Assembly: GCA_910587575.1 (NCBI GenBank)
Contig: CAJULU010000046.1
Coordinates: 29,226-36,507 of the forward strand
DNA from: an uncultured Dorea sp.
Lineage (GTDB): Bacteria > Bacillota > Clostridia > Lachnospirales > Lachnospiraceae
Length of the DNA stretch: 7,282 nt
Reading direction: 5' to 3'
A program made the translations under genes and the position numbers. This document shows, piece after piece, positions 1 to 6,037 of the stretch. Position 1 is the first letter of the stretch. Each line of letters begins with the position of its first letter. Under the pieces are notes generated by a model, which was given only the letters and a program-made list of their open reading frames with translations, was not told where the DNA came from and made no database searches.

Positions 1-881
1 GCAAAAAGTTTTACTCCATCTACATTCTCATAGTCAGTGATTCTAAGCAGACCATCTCTGCAGACGACATCTATATGGGTATCCGTGATCTTTGCAATCT
101 GTCCATTCATTCCGATGTACTTCCGGTTCTCCAATATCTCGGCTCTCCAGATAATAAACCGGTGTCTTCCGTCATACATGCCAAAAGCCCCGGGAAACGG
201 ATGAGACACCGCCCTTATCAGCCTATGTATGTCACAGACTGACTGGTTCCAGTCTATCAGACCGTCTTGTGGAGTACGGCGCAAAAGATATGTCGCTTCG
301 TCTTCCTGCTGTTTCTGCGGTTCTAATTTCCCGTCCATGATCTGGGTAAGAACTCTGTATGCCATTCTTCCTATTGCTGCATCAATCTTTTTTACCACAT
401 CTTCAGCATAATCTGTATCTTCAATAACGTACTCTTCCTGCCCAAGTATATCGCCGCTGTCGATTCCCTCGTCAATATAAAACAGCGTACATTTTGTCCG
501 GTGCACTCCCAGAAGAACCTGCCATACGTTCGCCGCCCTGCCCCGCATCCTGGGAAGCGGCGTAGGGTGAAAACCAATCACACCGGTTTTTGCAGAATCA
601 ATAATCTCTTTTTTCACTAACTGCGAAAGCCCAATCACAAATATGTAATCCGGGTTGATTTCTTTTATGAATTCAACATGTTCTTTATCATTAATTCTTT
701 GGAATTTCCGATATGGGATACCATGTTCTGCCGCTATTTTATGTATGGGCTGATAACCCGATACGTCCCGGGCACTCTCCTCATCTAAAGAAAACACAAA
801 TGTAACAGGAAATCCCACTTCTACCATTGTTTCCAACATTGCCTTGCTGGATCCCACAGATCCGATCAGTATCGATTTCAT
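1..881 (-). CDS. Sugar N-formyltransferase (Fmt/ArnA-like), 3' end outside window
   Basis: Translating the minus strand from the ATG at 881 gives 293 open codons to the window edge without a stop. The product resembles N10-formyl-tetrahydrofolate-dependent formyltransferases, which place a formyl group on an amino group. The N-terminal catalytic domain carries the signature GFHPTPLPRMRGRA around His105 and IDEGIDSGDI around Asp141, matching the catalytic His and Asp of Fmt and ArnA. The Asn normally two residues before the His is Gly103. A second domain starts near RRTPQDGLIDW (201-211) and continues with RAVSHPFPGAFG, as in Fmt/ArnA C-terminal regions. GGAGG at 886-890 precedes the start, which overlaps the upstream stop in an ATGA. 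Next to an aminotransferase and a phosphoglycosyl transferase, a nucleotide-linked 4-amino sugar is a likelier substrate than initiator tRNA. The family is clear; the substrate is inferred. Confidence 0.87.
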   Translation of the reverse strand, partial: MKSILIGSVGSSKAMLETMVEVGFPVTFVFSLDEESARDVSGYQPIHKIAAEHGIPYRKFQRINDKEHVEFIKEINPDYIFVIGLSQLVKKEIIDSAKTGVIGFHPTPLPRMRGRAANVWQVLLGVHRTKCTLFYIDEGIDSGDILGQEEYVIEDTDYAEDVVKKIDAAIGRMAYRVLTQIMDGKLEPQKQQEDEATYLLRRTPQDGLIDWNQSVCDIHRLIRAVSHPFPGAFGMYDGRHRFIIWRAEILENRKYIGMNGQIAKITDTHIDVVCRDGLLRITDYENVDGVKLF

Positions 882-1531
882 TTTTCCTCCAAAATGCCCA
901 TGAATTCACTGTTTGTTGCTTCTCCGTCTTCGTTAATTCCTTCTCGTTTTAAGACTATGGATATCGTCCAGAATATAATCTTCAGATCAAGAAGAAATGA
1001 TATATGCTCCACATACTCAAGATCCAGTTCAAACTTCTTATCCCATCCGGCACTGTTTCTTACACGGGACATGGCAAGCCCGGTTAATCCGGGGCGGACC
1101 TCATGTCTTCTGTGCTGTTCCGGTGTATATCTGTCAAGATATCGTACAAGCAAAGGCCTCGGTCCGATTAACGACATATCTCCCTTTATAACATTGACAA
1201 GTTCTGGCAGTTCATCAATTGATGTAGAACGCAGGACTTTGCCAAACCTGGTAAGCCTCTCCCCATCCGGCAGAAGATTTCCGTTCTCGTCTCTCTTATC
1301 ACTCATGGTCCTGAATTTATAAAGTCTGAATATTTTTTCATGAAGTCCTGGACGATCCTGCTGAAACAGTATGGGTTTCCCCAGATTCAGACGGACCAAG
1401 AGCGCCGTGATCACCAGTACCGGAGAGAATACAATTAGTGCGGCCGCTGCCAGAACAATATCTAACAGACGTTTTATATATTGTCTGTATATTCCGTTTC
1501 TATTGTTTATTTTTCTCATCATCTGAAACAT
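878..1531 (-). CDS. PglC-like monotopic phosphoglycosyl transferase (initiating sugar transferase)
   Basis: The 217-residue product belongs to the bacterial sugar transferase family, which moves a sugar phosphate from a UDP-sugar to undecaprenyl phosphate at the inner face of the membrane and so starts each glycan unit. One hydrophobic segment (about 22-46) carries the Ser36-Pro37 kink typical of the re-entrant membrane helix. It is followed by FQQDRPG, the KFRTM motif (72-76), the catalytic Asp106-Glu107 pair in STSIDELPEL, and the motifs GDMSLIGPRPL and RPGLTG. The small size without extra N-terminal membrane helices fits the PglC type. The ATG at 1531 overlaps the aminotransferase gene by 13 bases and has no clear ribosome site. 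ATGs at 1522 and 1519 sit on that gene's stop (ATGATG), so coupled initiation there is equally plausible. Its end overlaps the formyltransferase start by 4 bases. The exact sugar is unknown; an N-formylated or amino dideoxy sugar is inferred from neighbours. Confidence 0.93.
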   Translation of the reverse strand: MFQMMRKINNRNGIYRQYIKRLLDIVLAAAALIVFSPVLVITALLVRLNLGKPILFQQDRPGLHEKIFRLYKFRTMSDKRDENGNLLPDGERLTRFGKVLRSTSIDELPELVNVIKGDMSLIGPRPLLVRYLDRYTPEQHRRHEVRPGLTGLAMSRVRNSAGWDKKFELDLEYVEHISFLLDLKIIFWTISIVLKREGINEDGEATNSEFMGILEEK

Positions 1532-2820
1532 CTGTGAATGATATCTATAATTTTATCCTGCTGTTCTTTTGTCATCTTGTAATCAGATGGCAGGCAGAGC
1601 CCCCGGCTGAAAATATCTGTTCCGACATTTTCATCTGTTTTCGCCCTGCAAACCCCTGACGCTGTGACAAACTCATGGTTTCGATAAACAGGCTGCATAT
1701 GCATTGGCTTCCAGACCGGCCTTCCCTCTGCTTGAAAATATGCCAGAGCCTCCAGAATCTCCGTAGGGGAAGATTTCCCAGGGGATGTCTTCCACAATGC
1801 TTCCCTTTCTCCCCGGATCTGAGGCGCCATTGCCTCCTGGTCTATCATCATTGCCGTCAGCCAGTAATTCGGCTCACTGTTATTTTTGTCAAAAGGATTC
1901 ACACTCACCGGAAGATCAGCAAATCCCTCTTTGTATCGTTCATATATATTTTTCTTCTGCCTGATATGTTCTTCCAGATAGGGGAGCTGTCCACGGATCA
2001 CCCCGGCAATGACATTACTCATACGGTAGTTATAGCCGATCTGTTCATGCTGATACCAGGGTGCCTCTTCCCTGCTCTGCGTAGACCACTTGCGGCATTG
2101 ATCTGCATCTTCCAGACGATCCGTCAATAACATTCCTCCGGAACTTCCGGTAATAATCTTATTTCCATTGAAACTCACCCCATTAAAGTCTCCAAAGCTT
2201 CCGGTCTGAATCCCCTTATAGGAAGCCCCAAGGCTTTCTGCCGCATCTTCCACCATAAATGCTCCATGCCTTTTACAGATCTCAGTCAGTTCTTTCATCT
2301 TCCCAGGCACACCATACAAATGCACAAACACGACTAATTTTACATCCGGATGGATCTGGAACGCATTTTCCAAAGCCTCTGGATCCATGTTCCAGGTATC
2401 GTATTCCGAATCAATAAAAACCGGCTCCCCACCTTCATAGACAATAGGATTCACCGTTGCATCAAATGTCATATCCGAACAGAAAACACGTTTCCCGAAC
2501 AGCGCTCCGCCGCTTCCCATTCCCGAAGGCGTACATATCCCCGTGGAAGTGTGGTAGATATGCTCTGCCGCTAATTTCACTGCAAGATGGAGCGCTGCCG
2601 TTCCGGAACTCAATGCAACCCCATATTTCACGCCAGTCTTCTCAGCCATCATTTCCTCGATTTTATTGATATTTGCCCCCACCGTACTCATCCAGTTTGT
2701 GTCATATGCCTCCTGCATATATTTCCATTCTTCTCCATGCATGGTCGGGGAAGACAGCCATACTTTTTCCTTAAAAGGCTGCATACCCGCAAATCTGGAA
2801 TCATCCTTAAAATTGTACAT
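1519..2820 (-). CDS. PglE-like DegT/DnrJ/EryC1 aminotransferase for a nucleotide 4-keto sugar
   Basis: This is a full-length (433 residues) PLP-dependent sugar aminotransferase. It probably converts a UDP-4-keto-6-deoxy-HexNAc to the 4-amino sugar, using glutamate as donor. Visible motifs are WLSSPTMHGEE (21-31), the phosphate-binding ALSSGTAALHLA (69-80), TWNMDPEAL, the EDAAESLGA stretch with the PLP-contacting Asp192 (191-199) and the Schiff-base Lys221 in SFNGNKIITGSSGGM. GYNYRMSN follows later. The WLSSP start and EDAAESLGA resemble PglE-type enzymes of bacillosamine synthesis. The ATG at 2820 follows CAGGAG (2831-2836) at a 10-base gap. The gene begins 33 bases after loaP and overlaps the next gene, which indicates one operon. 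No 4,6-dehydratase is seen here. A DegT family call is very secure; the sugar substrate is inferred. Confidence 0.93.
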   Translation of the reverse strand: MYNFKDDSRFAGMQPFKEKVWLSSPTMHGEEWKYMQEAYDTNWMSTVGANINKIEEMMAEKTGVKYGVALSSGTAALHLAVKLAAEHIYHTSTGICTPSGMGSGGALFGKRVFCSDMTFDATVNPIVYEGGEPVFIDSEYDTWNMDPEALENAFQIHPDVKLVVFVHLYGVPGKMKELTEICKRHGAFMVEDAAESLGASYKGIQTGSFGDFNGVSFNGNKIITGSSGGMLLTDRLEDADQCRKWSTQSREEAPWYQHEQIGYNYRMSNVIAGVIRGQLPYLEEHIRQKKNIYERYKEGFADLPVSVNPFDKNNSEPNYWLTAMMIDQEAMAPQIRGEREALWKTSPGKSSPTEILEALAYFQAEGRPVWKPMHMQPVYRNHEFVTASGVCRAKTDENVGTDIFSRGLCLPSDYKMTKEQQDKIIDIIHRCFR

Positions 2821-2853
2821 TTTATTTCTGCTCCTGTATTCCTGATAACCTCT

Positions 2854-3387
2854 TTATTCAGTAATCTTTTCCACCATTTCAACCCCCAGGTACACCACCG
2901 GCCTGCTCCCCATAAATTCCATCTCAACCTCTGCAATCCGCTTATGCAGATTCACTTTCCGAATCTGCCCTTCCAGATTCTTAAGGGGGCCTGACAAGAT
3001 TCTGATCCGTTTTCCCTCTTCCATCACAATCCGTGAAATCTCCACTTCCAGGTTCCCATCATCCTCCATTCCTTTTCGCAGTTTCTCGATCATCCGGATA
3101 TCCGTATCTGACAGCGGTGTAAAATATTCCCCGCATCTCCCAAGAATCCTGGTCAATGCGGGAATTCCTTTCACTTCTTCATATAATGCCTGCGGCTGAT
3201 CCGTAATCATGAATACATAGCCTGGAAATAATCTTTCTGTTACCTCATGCCATGCCCCCTGGAATTTCTTTCTAAGCCTGCGCATGGGAATGATACACTT
3301 TTCCAGAACTCCATCGGAAACGGCCTGTTCGATCAGAAAAGCCGTCCTTTTTTCCTGTCCCGAAACGACCTGCATTACATACCACAT
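2854..3387 (-). CDS. loaP: LoaP-like NusG paralog, processive transcription antiterminator
   Basis: The 177-residue protein has the two-domain layout of NusG. An N-terminal NGN domain starts at MWYVMQV and includes WHEVTERLFPGYVFM (46-60), the hallmark of specialised NusG paralogs. A C-terminal KOW domain (about 126-160) contains GKRIRILSGPLKNLEG. NusG paralogs bind RNA polymerase and keep it elongating. The LoaP clade in Firmicutes is known to be linked to long polysaccharide and secondary-metabolite operons, where it acts on a leader RNA hairpin. Being just upstream of the aminotransferase, with the rest of the operon following, fits this role. The start is favoured because MWYV is the usual NGN beginning and AGAGAGG lies 11 bases upstream. 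Core NusG is unlikely because core nusG normally sits with secE and ribosomal protein genes. Confidence 0.88.
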   Translation of the reverse strand: MWYVMQVVSGQEKRTAFLIEQAVSDGVLEKCIIPMRRLRKKFQGAWHEVTERLFPGYVFMITDQPQALYEEVKGIPALTRILGRCGEYFTPLSDTDIRMIEKLRKGMEDDGNLEVEISRIVMEEGKRIRILSGPLKNLEGQIRKVNLHKRIAEVEMEFMGSRPVVYLGVEMVEKITE

Positions 3388-3539
3388 CTAACACCACGCC
3401 TCTCTTGAAACCCGTTGTCCGCACAATGCATAGCTTCGCCATCCATGCCCGTACATTTACAGCCACAGTTATCCCTTCTCTATATCTGCCATTCGCAAAC
3501 CCAGGTGCCAGTGCTTCAAGGGCCGCTCCTGATATCCTG
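3388..3539 (-). other. 152-base spacer between the two NusG-like genes (loaP leader)
   Basis: The stretch after the stop of the first NusG-like gene has no convincing promoter, terminator with T-tract or protein-coding signal on the minus strand. It most likely forms an untranslated segment of a shared transcript. It is long enough to hold an RNA element for LoaP, but I could not identify a clear hairpin. A short minus-strand reading frame crosses it from an AGAAGGG site near 3475 into loaP in another frame, with no family resemblance, so it is not called. Confidence 0.35.
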
Positions 3540-4103
3540 TCAATACATCTTCTCCGTTATCTCCAGACCTGCAGAAATAAAACAGAGCTCCTCCATTCGA
3601 TCCTGCCAGTCAAGACGGACCTTGGCCAGCCTCTTATGCCGGTCAATCCTGCAGATCATACTTTCCCTGCCTCTCAGCGGGCCTTCCGTAATCTTCGGCA
3701 CGCCCTTACGGATAACCCCTCTGGACATTTCCAGATGATGTTCCTCTCCACAAAGCCCTTTCAGGAAATTTTCTTCCGCCTCGCCAAGCCGGATCAGACG
3801 GTTCTCCTGTCCGTCAATCCCACTGCATTGTCCAAGTTCCTTACACAGCAGCTTCTCATTTCCGTTTTCCAGAAATACAGACCCCGGAAACAAAATCTGC
3901 CGTTCCAGATGCCAGACCCCCTCATACTTCCGCATGCGGTCATATGTCAGTATGAAAATTCCCGAAAGCGCCTCTGAGGACAGATTTTTTCTGCATATTG
4001 TTAATATTTTCTGTTCCTCCTGCTTTTTACAGGTCAGTAAATGCCAGATTTCAATCCCTTCTTTCGTTGAGTAGGATACTCTGCGAAAATTTCCCGTCTG
4101 CAT
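3540..4103 (-). CDS. Second, divergent NusG-like (LoaP-related) protein; start uncertain
   Basis: The frame encodes up to 187 residues and is a diverged sibling of the downstream LoaP. IWHLLTCKKQEE (18-29) aligns with its MWYV start, GVWHLERQILFPGSVFLE (62-79) with its WHEVTERLFPGYVFM, and GPLRGRESMICRIDRHKRLA (141-160) with its KOW segment SGPLKNLEGQI. NGN and KOW parts are therefore both present, but the sequence between them is poorly conserved. It is the first gene of the polysaccharide operon and may act as an elongation factor, a partner or an antagonist of LoaP. The only ATG that gives the full frame (4103) has no good ribosome site and lies inside the putative invertible segment, so the first dozen codons would change after inversion. 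GAAGGG at 4056-4061 could instead serve a non-standard start near ATC 4049 or ATT 4055, which would match the usual NGN beginning. Confidence 0.75.
   Translation of the reverse strand: MQTGNFRRVSYSTKEGIEIWHLLTCKKQEEQKILTICRKNLSSEALSGIFILTYDRMRKYEGVWHLERQILFPGSVFLENGNEKLLCKELGQCSGIDGQENRLIRLGEAEENFLKGLCGEEHHLEMSRGVIRKGVPKITEGPLRGRESMICRIDRHKRLAKVRLDWQDRMEELCFISAGLEITEKMY
4064..4086 (+). repeat. Left inverted repeat of the putative switch
   Basis: The exact core is GAGTAGGATACTCTGCGA at 4069-4086, with TCG at 4064-4066 also shared and two mismatches (TT here, CA in the other copy) at 4067-4068. It forms an imperfect hairpin (GAGTA-GGA-TACTC plus outer pairs). Read on the minus strand it is not followed by a T-tract but by ACGAAAGAAGGG. 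It overlaps the first codons of the upstream NusG-like frame, encoding about RRVSYS. Confidence 0.85.
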
Positions 4104-4140
4104 TTCACAAATATAAACGAAATATTTGCAATATAGTCAG

Positions 4141-4146
4141 ATTATA
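4141..4146 (-). promoter_or_regulatory. Possible weak leftward -10 element in present orientation
   Basis: On the minus strand a perfect TATAAT lies about 38 bases before the ATG at 4103, but nothing resembling TTGACA is found 16-19 bases upstream and there is no TGn extension. In an AT-rich stretch such a hexamer is expected by chance. If active it would give basal expression of the operon in the current orientation. Confidence 0.25.
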
Positions 4147-4232
4147 AAAGCAATTATCCTGTAATACACAGACTATATTTTTGCTTTTCTTTCGTGATTT
4201 TGCACCAAATTTTTACAAAAGGAAATTAAGTA

Positions 4233-4261
4233 TTGATTTATTACTCTTCGATGGTTATAAT
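4233..4261 (+). promoter_or_regulatory. Strong sigma-A type promoter inside the invertible segment, facing right
   Basis: The -35 is TTGATT (4233-4238), the spacer is exactly 17 bases and the -10 is a perfect TATAAT (4256-4261), predicting a start near 4268. In the present orientation the transcript meets the hairpin terminator at 4282-4316 after about 15 bases, so it should be unproductive. After inversion the same promoter would transcribe the NusG-like gene with a leader of about 55 bases to its NGN start. Confidence 0.8.
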
Positions 4262-4281
4262 AGATATGCTGTTTAAAGCAG

Positions 4282-4316
4282 AAAATCGCAGAGTATCCTA
4301 CTCTGCGATTTTTTTT
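4282..4316 (+). terminator. Rho-independent terminator formed by the right inverted repeat
   Basis: A perfect 14-bp stem (4282-4295 with 4299-4312) with a TCC loop runs directly into an 8-base T-tract (4309-4316). It acts on rightward transcription and separates the promoter at 4233-4261 from the ATPase gene. Its T-tract lies partly outside the repeat core and would stay in place after inversion. Confidence 0.85.
4286..4308 (-). repeat. Right inverted repeat of the putative switch
   Basis: TCGCAGAGTATCCTACTC at 4286-4303 is the exact reverse complement of the left core. This copy is a perfect palindrome, extending to a 14-bp stem (4282-4295 with 4299-4312) around a TCC loop. A run of T follows to the right, so the same DNA doubles as a terminator for rightward transcription. 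Confidence 0.85.
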
Positions 4317-4326
4317 GCCGCAAAAC

Positions 4327-4356
4327 CTGTCATCAGGATCATCCTTATGCTATACT
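4327..4356 (+). promoter_or_regulatory. Extended -10 promoter of the AAA/nuclease gene
   Basis: CTGTCA (4327-4332, four of six consensus bases), an 18-base spacer and TGCTATACT (4348-4356), an extended -10 with TATACT, predict a start near 4363 and a leader of about 44 bases. It lies after the terminator, so the ATPase gene appears to be transcribed independently of the switch. Confidence 0.65.
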
Positions 4357-4406
4357 GATGGCATACATCAATATATAATTCCATAAAGCAACGAGGTGTA
4401 ACCGCC

Positions 4407-6011
4407 ATGAAAATATTTAACACAAACGCTGTCTGTCGTCCGAAAGAACACTATATGGTCGATATCACCAGTAAGCTGGAGCAGATCAAGGCCATGATTG
4501 ATGCCGGCCAGTATTTCACTATAAACCGGGCGAGGCAGTACGGCAAGACAACGACACTAAGAAGATTAAAAGAATCCTTAAAAGATGAATATCTGGTCAT
4601 CAGTCTGGATTTTCAACGATTAGATGCCGCCAAATTCCAGGATGGCAATATCTTCTCACTGGCATTCGGCAGATATTTCTTACAAACACTGAACCGTTCC
4701 TATCCCTGTCAGACCAATCCGGAAATCGCTGGTCTGACAGAACCTTTGGAAGCAGCTCTCAGGACAGCAGGCAGGGAATTTTCATTGTACGAATTGTTTG
4801 AACAACTAAATAATCTGTGTGAACATTCCTCTCATCCGGTTGTCCTCATCATTGATGAGACTGACACAGCTTCCGGCAATCAGATCTTCCTGGATTTTCT
4901 TGCCCAGCTGCGCAACTGCTATATCGACAGGGATGAGATCCCCACATTTCAGTCCGTGATTCTTTCCGGAGTCTATGACATTAAGAATTTAAAACACAGA
5001 TTCGCAAAAGACCAGACGCCTGCCGCCAACAGCCCCTGGAACATTGCTGCAGATTTTATGGTAGATATGAGTTTTTCGAAACAGGAAATCGCAGGAATGC
5101 TTGAAGACTATGAAACCGATCATGATACGGGTATGGATTCCCAGGCGCTTGCCGGACTCATCCATGATTATACATCCGGATATCCTTTTCTTGTCTCCCG
5201 GATCTGCAAACTTATGGATGAGCGTATCTGCGGCACCGAAAGATTTCTTTCCATGCATGATACATGGACCCGTGAAGGCGTTACGGAAGCCGTGAAGATT
5301 CTGTTGAACGAAAAGAATACCTTATTCGAATCTCTGACAGGAAAATTAGAAGCATATCCCGGGTTAAAGAAGATTATTTATGCGATCTTATTCCGCGGCG
5401 AAAGTATGGGATATAATCCCGATGACCGATCCATTGACATTGCTGTGATGTTCGGTTTCATTAAAATAACAAATGAAAGCATATCCATTGCAAACCGGAT
5501 TTTTGAAACCCGTCTGTATAATTATTTTCTCACCACAGACAAGCTTATTGGTGATCAGATCTACCAGACGGCCTTACAGAACAAAAATCAGTTTATTCAG
5601 AACGGACATCTGAATATGCGGTTGGTTCTGGAAAAATTCGTAATTCATTTTCATGATGTATATGGTGACAGTGATAAGAAATTCTATGAAGAAGACGGCA
5701 GAAGATACTTTCTTCTGTATCTCAGACCAATCATTAACGGAACCGGCAATTATTATATAGAAGCACAGACCCGGAATATGGACAGGACAGATGTCATTGT
5801 TGATTACATGGGCGAACAGTTTGTCATCGAATTGAAGCTCTGGAGAGGAAACGCATATCATATGAGGGGCGAAGCACAGCTTACGGAATACCTGGACTAT
5901 TATCATCTGGATACTGGCTATATGCTGAGTTTTAACTTTAATAAAAAGAAACAGACCGGCGTACAGGAAATCTCTCTGGGAAACAGAACGCTGGTGGAAG
6001 CAGTCGTCTGA
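4407..6011 (+). CDS. AAA-like ATPase with C-terminal PD-(D/E)XK nuclease-like domain
   Basis: This 534-residue protein matches a family abundant in Clostridia and usually annotated as AAA-like domain or ATP-binding protein of unknown function. The N-terminal ATPase part has a modified Walker A, NRARQYGKTTT (40-50). Arg41 stands where the first glycine of GxxxxGKT is usual, and the Lys47-Thr48 pair is kept. Walker B is VVLIIDETD (145-153). The C-terminal part has TDVIVDYMGEQFVIELKLW (461-479), with Asp462, Glu475 and Lys477 as a likely PD-(D/E)XK core, and a downstream Gln491/Tyr495 motif (AQLTEYLDYY). No membrane segment or signal is seen. GAGGTG at 4393-4398 lies 8 bases before the ATG. The gene is monocistronic between its own promoter and terminator. 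A link to defence or mobile DNA has been suspected for such fusions but is not shown by this sequence. Confidence 0.85.
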   Translation: MKIFNTNAVCRPKEHYMVDITSKLEQIKAMIDAGQYFTINRARQYGKTTTLRRLKESLKDEYLVISLDFQRLDAAKFQDGNIFSLAFGRYFLQTLNRSYPCQTNPEIAGLTEPLEAALRTAGREFSLYELFEQLNNLCEHSSHPVVLIIDETDTASGNQIFLDFLAQLRNCYIDRDEIPTFQSVILSGVYDIKNLKHRFAKDQTPAANSPWNIAADFMVDMSFSKQEIAGMLEDYETDHDTGMDSQALAGLIHDYTSGYPFLVSRICKLMDERICGTERFLSMHDTWTREGVTEAVKILLNEKNTLFESLTGKLEAYPGLKKIIYAILFRGESMGYNPDDRSIDIAVMFGFIKITNESISIANRIFETRLYNYFLTTDKLIGDQIYQTALQNKNQFIQNGHLNMRLVLEKFVIHFHDVYGDSDKKFYEEDGRRYFLLYLRPIINGTGNYYIEAQTRNMDRTDVIVDYMGEQFVIELKLWRGNAYHMRGEAQLTEYLDYYHLDTGYMLSFNFNKKKQTGVQEISLGNRTLVEAVV

Positions 6012-6037
6012 ACTGCCTCCACCAGCGTATGTTTTCT
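5988..6037 (+). terminator. Terminator overlapping the end of the AAA/nuclease gene
   Basis: A 17-bp stem with one mismatch (5988-6004 with 6012-6028) and a 7-base loop that contains the TGA stop codon is followed by ATGTTTTCT. The left arm encodes the last residues of the protein. The T-tract is short and offset by two bases, but the stem is long and GC-rich. Confidence 0.7.

Larger units (their letters stand above)
4064..4308. promoter_or_regulatory. Putative invertible promoter segment (phase switch) upstream of the polysaccharide operon
   Basis: Two copies of a 23-bp sequence in inverted orientation (4064-4086 and 4286-4308, 21 of 23 identical, 18 consecutive identical) bracket 199 bp. 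The enclosed DNA is AT-rich, noncoding and holds a near-consensus promoter (4233-4261) that now faces right, away from the operon. Inverted repeats around a promoter before a surface-polysaccharide operon are the known layout of phase-variable switches, such as the capsule promoters of Bacteroides fragilis and the RecV-controlled switches of Clostridioides difficile. Each repeat is itself a dyad, about 10 + GGA + 10, as expected for a site-specific recombinase site with an asymmetric centre. No recombinase gene is visible nearby, so it would have to act in trans. Inversion itself is inferred. Confidence 0.75.

Noticed and set aside
3272..3466. Minus-strand small frame starting in the loaP leader
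   Set aside because: Most of it overlaps loaP in another frame and the product resembles nothing; the AGAAGGG upstream may be chance.
3405..3977. A 190-codon plus-strand open frame opposite the NusG-like gene and the spacer
   Set aside because: It overlaps two well supported minus-strand genes, has no ribosome site and shows no family features; it is the antisense shadow of codon-biased coding DNA.
4233..4261. The strong promoter as the natural promoter of the AAA/nuclease gene
   Set aside because: A strong terminator lies between them and the gene has its own extended -10 promoter after the terminator.
4064..4308. The repeats as a miniature transposon or a CRISPR array
   Set aside because: There are only two copies, inverted, with no target duplication visible and no spacer-repeat periodicity; the enclosed promoter fits a switch better.
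5988..6028. The 17-bp inverted repeat at the gene end as a second invertible-site pair
   Set aside because: The arms are only seven bases apart and lead to a T-rich tail, which is normal for a terminator.
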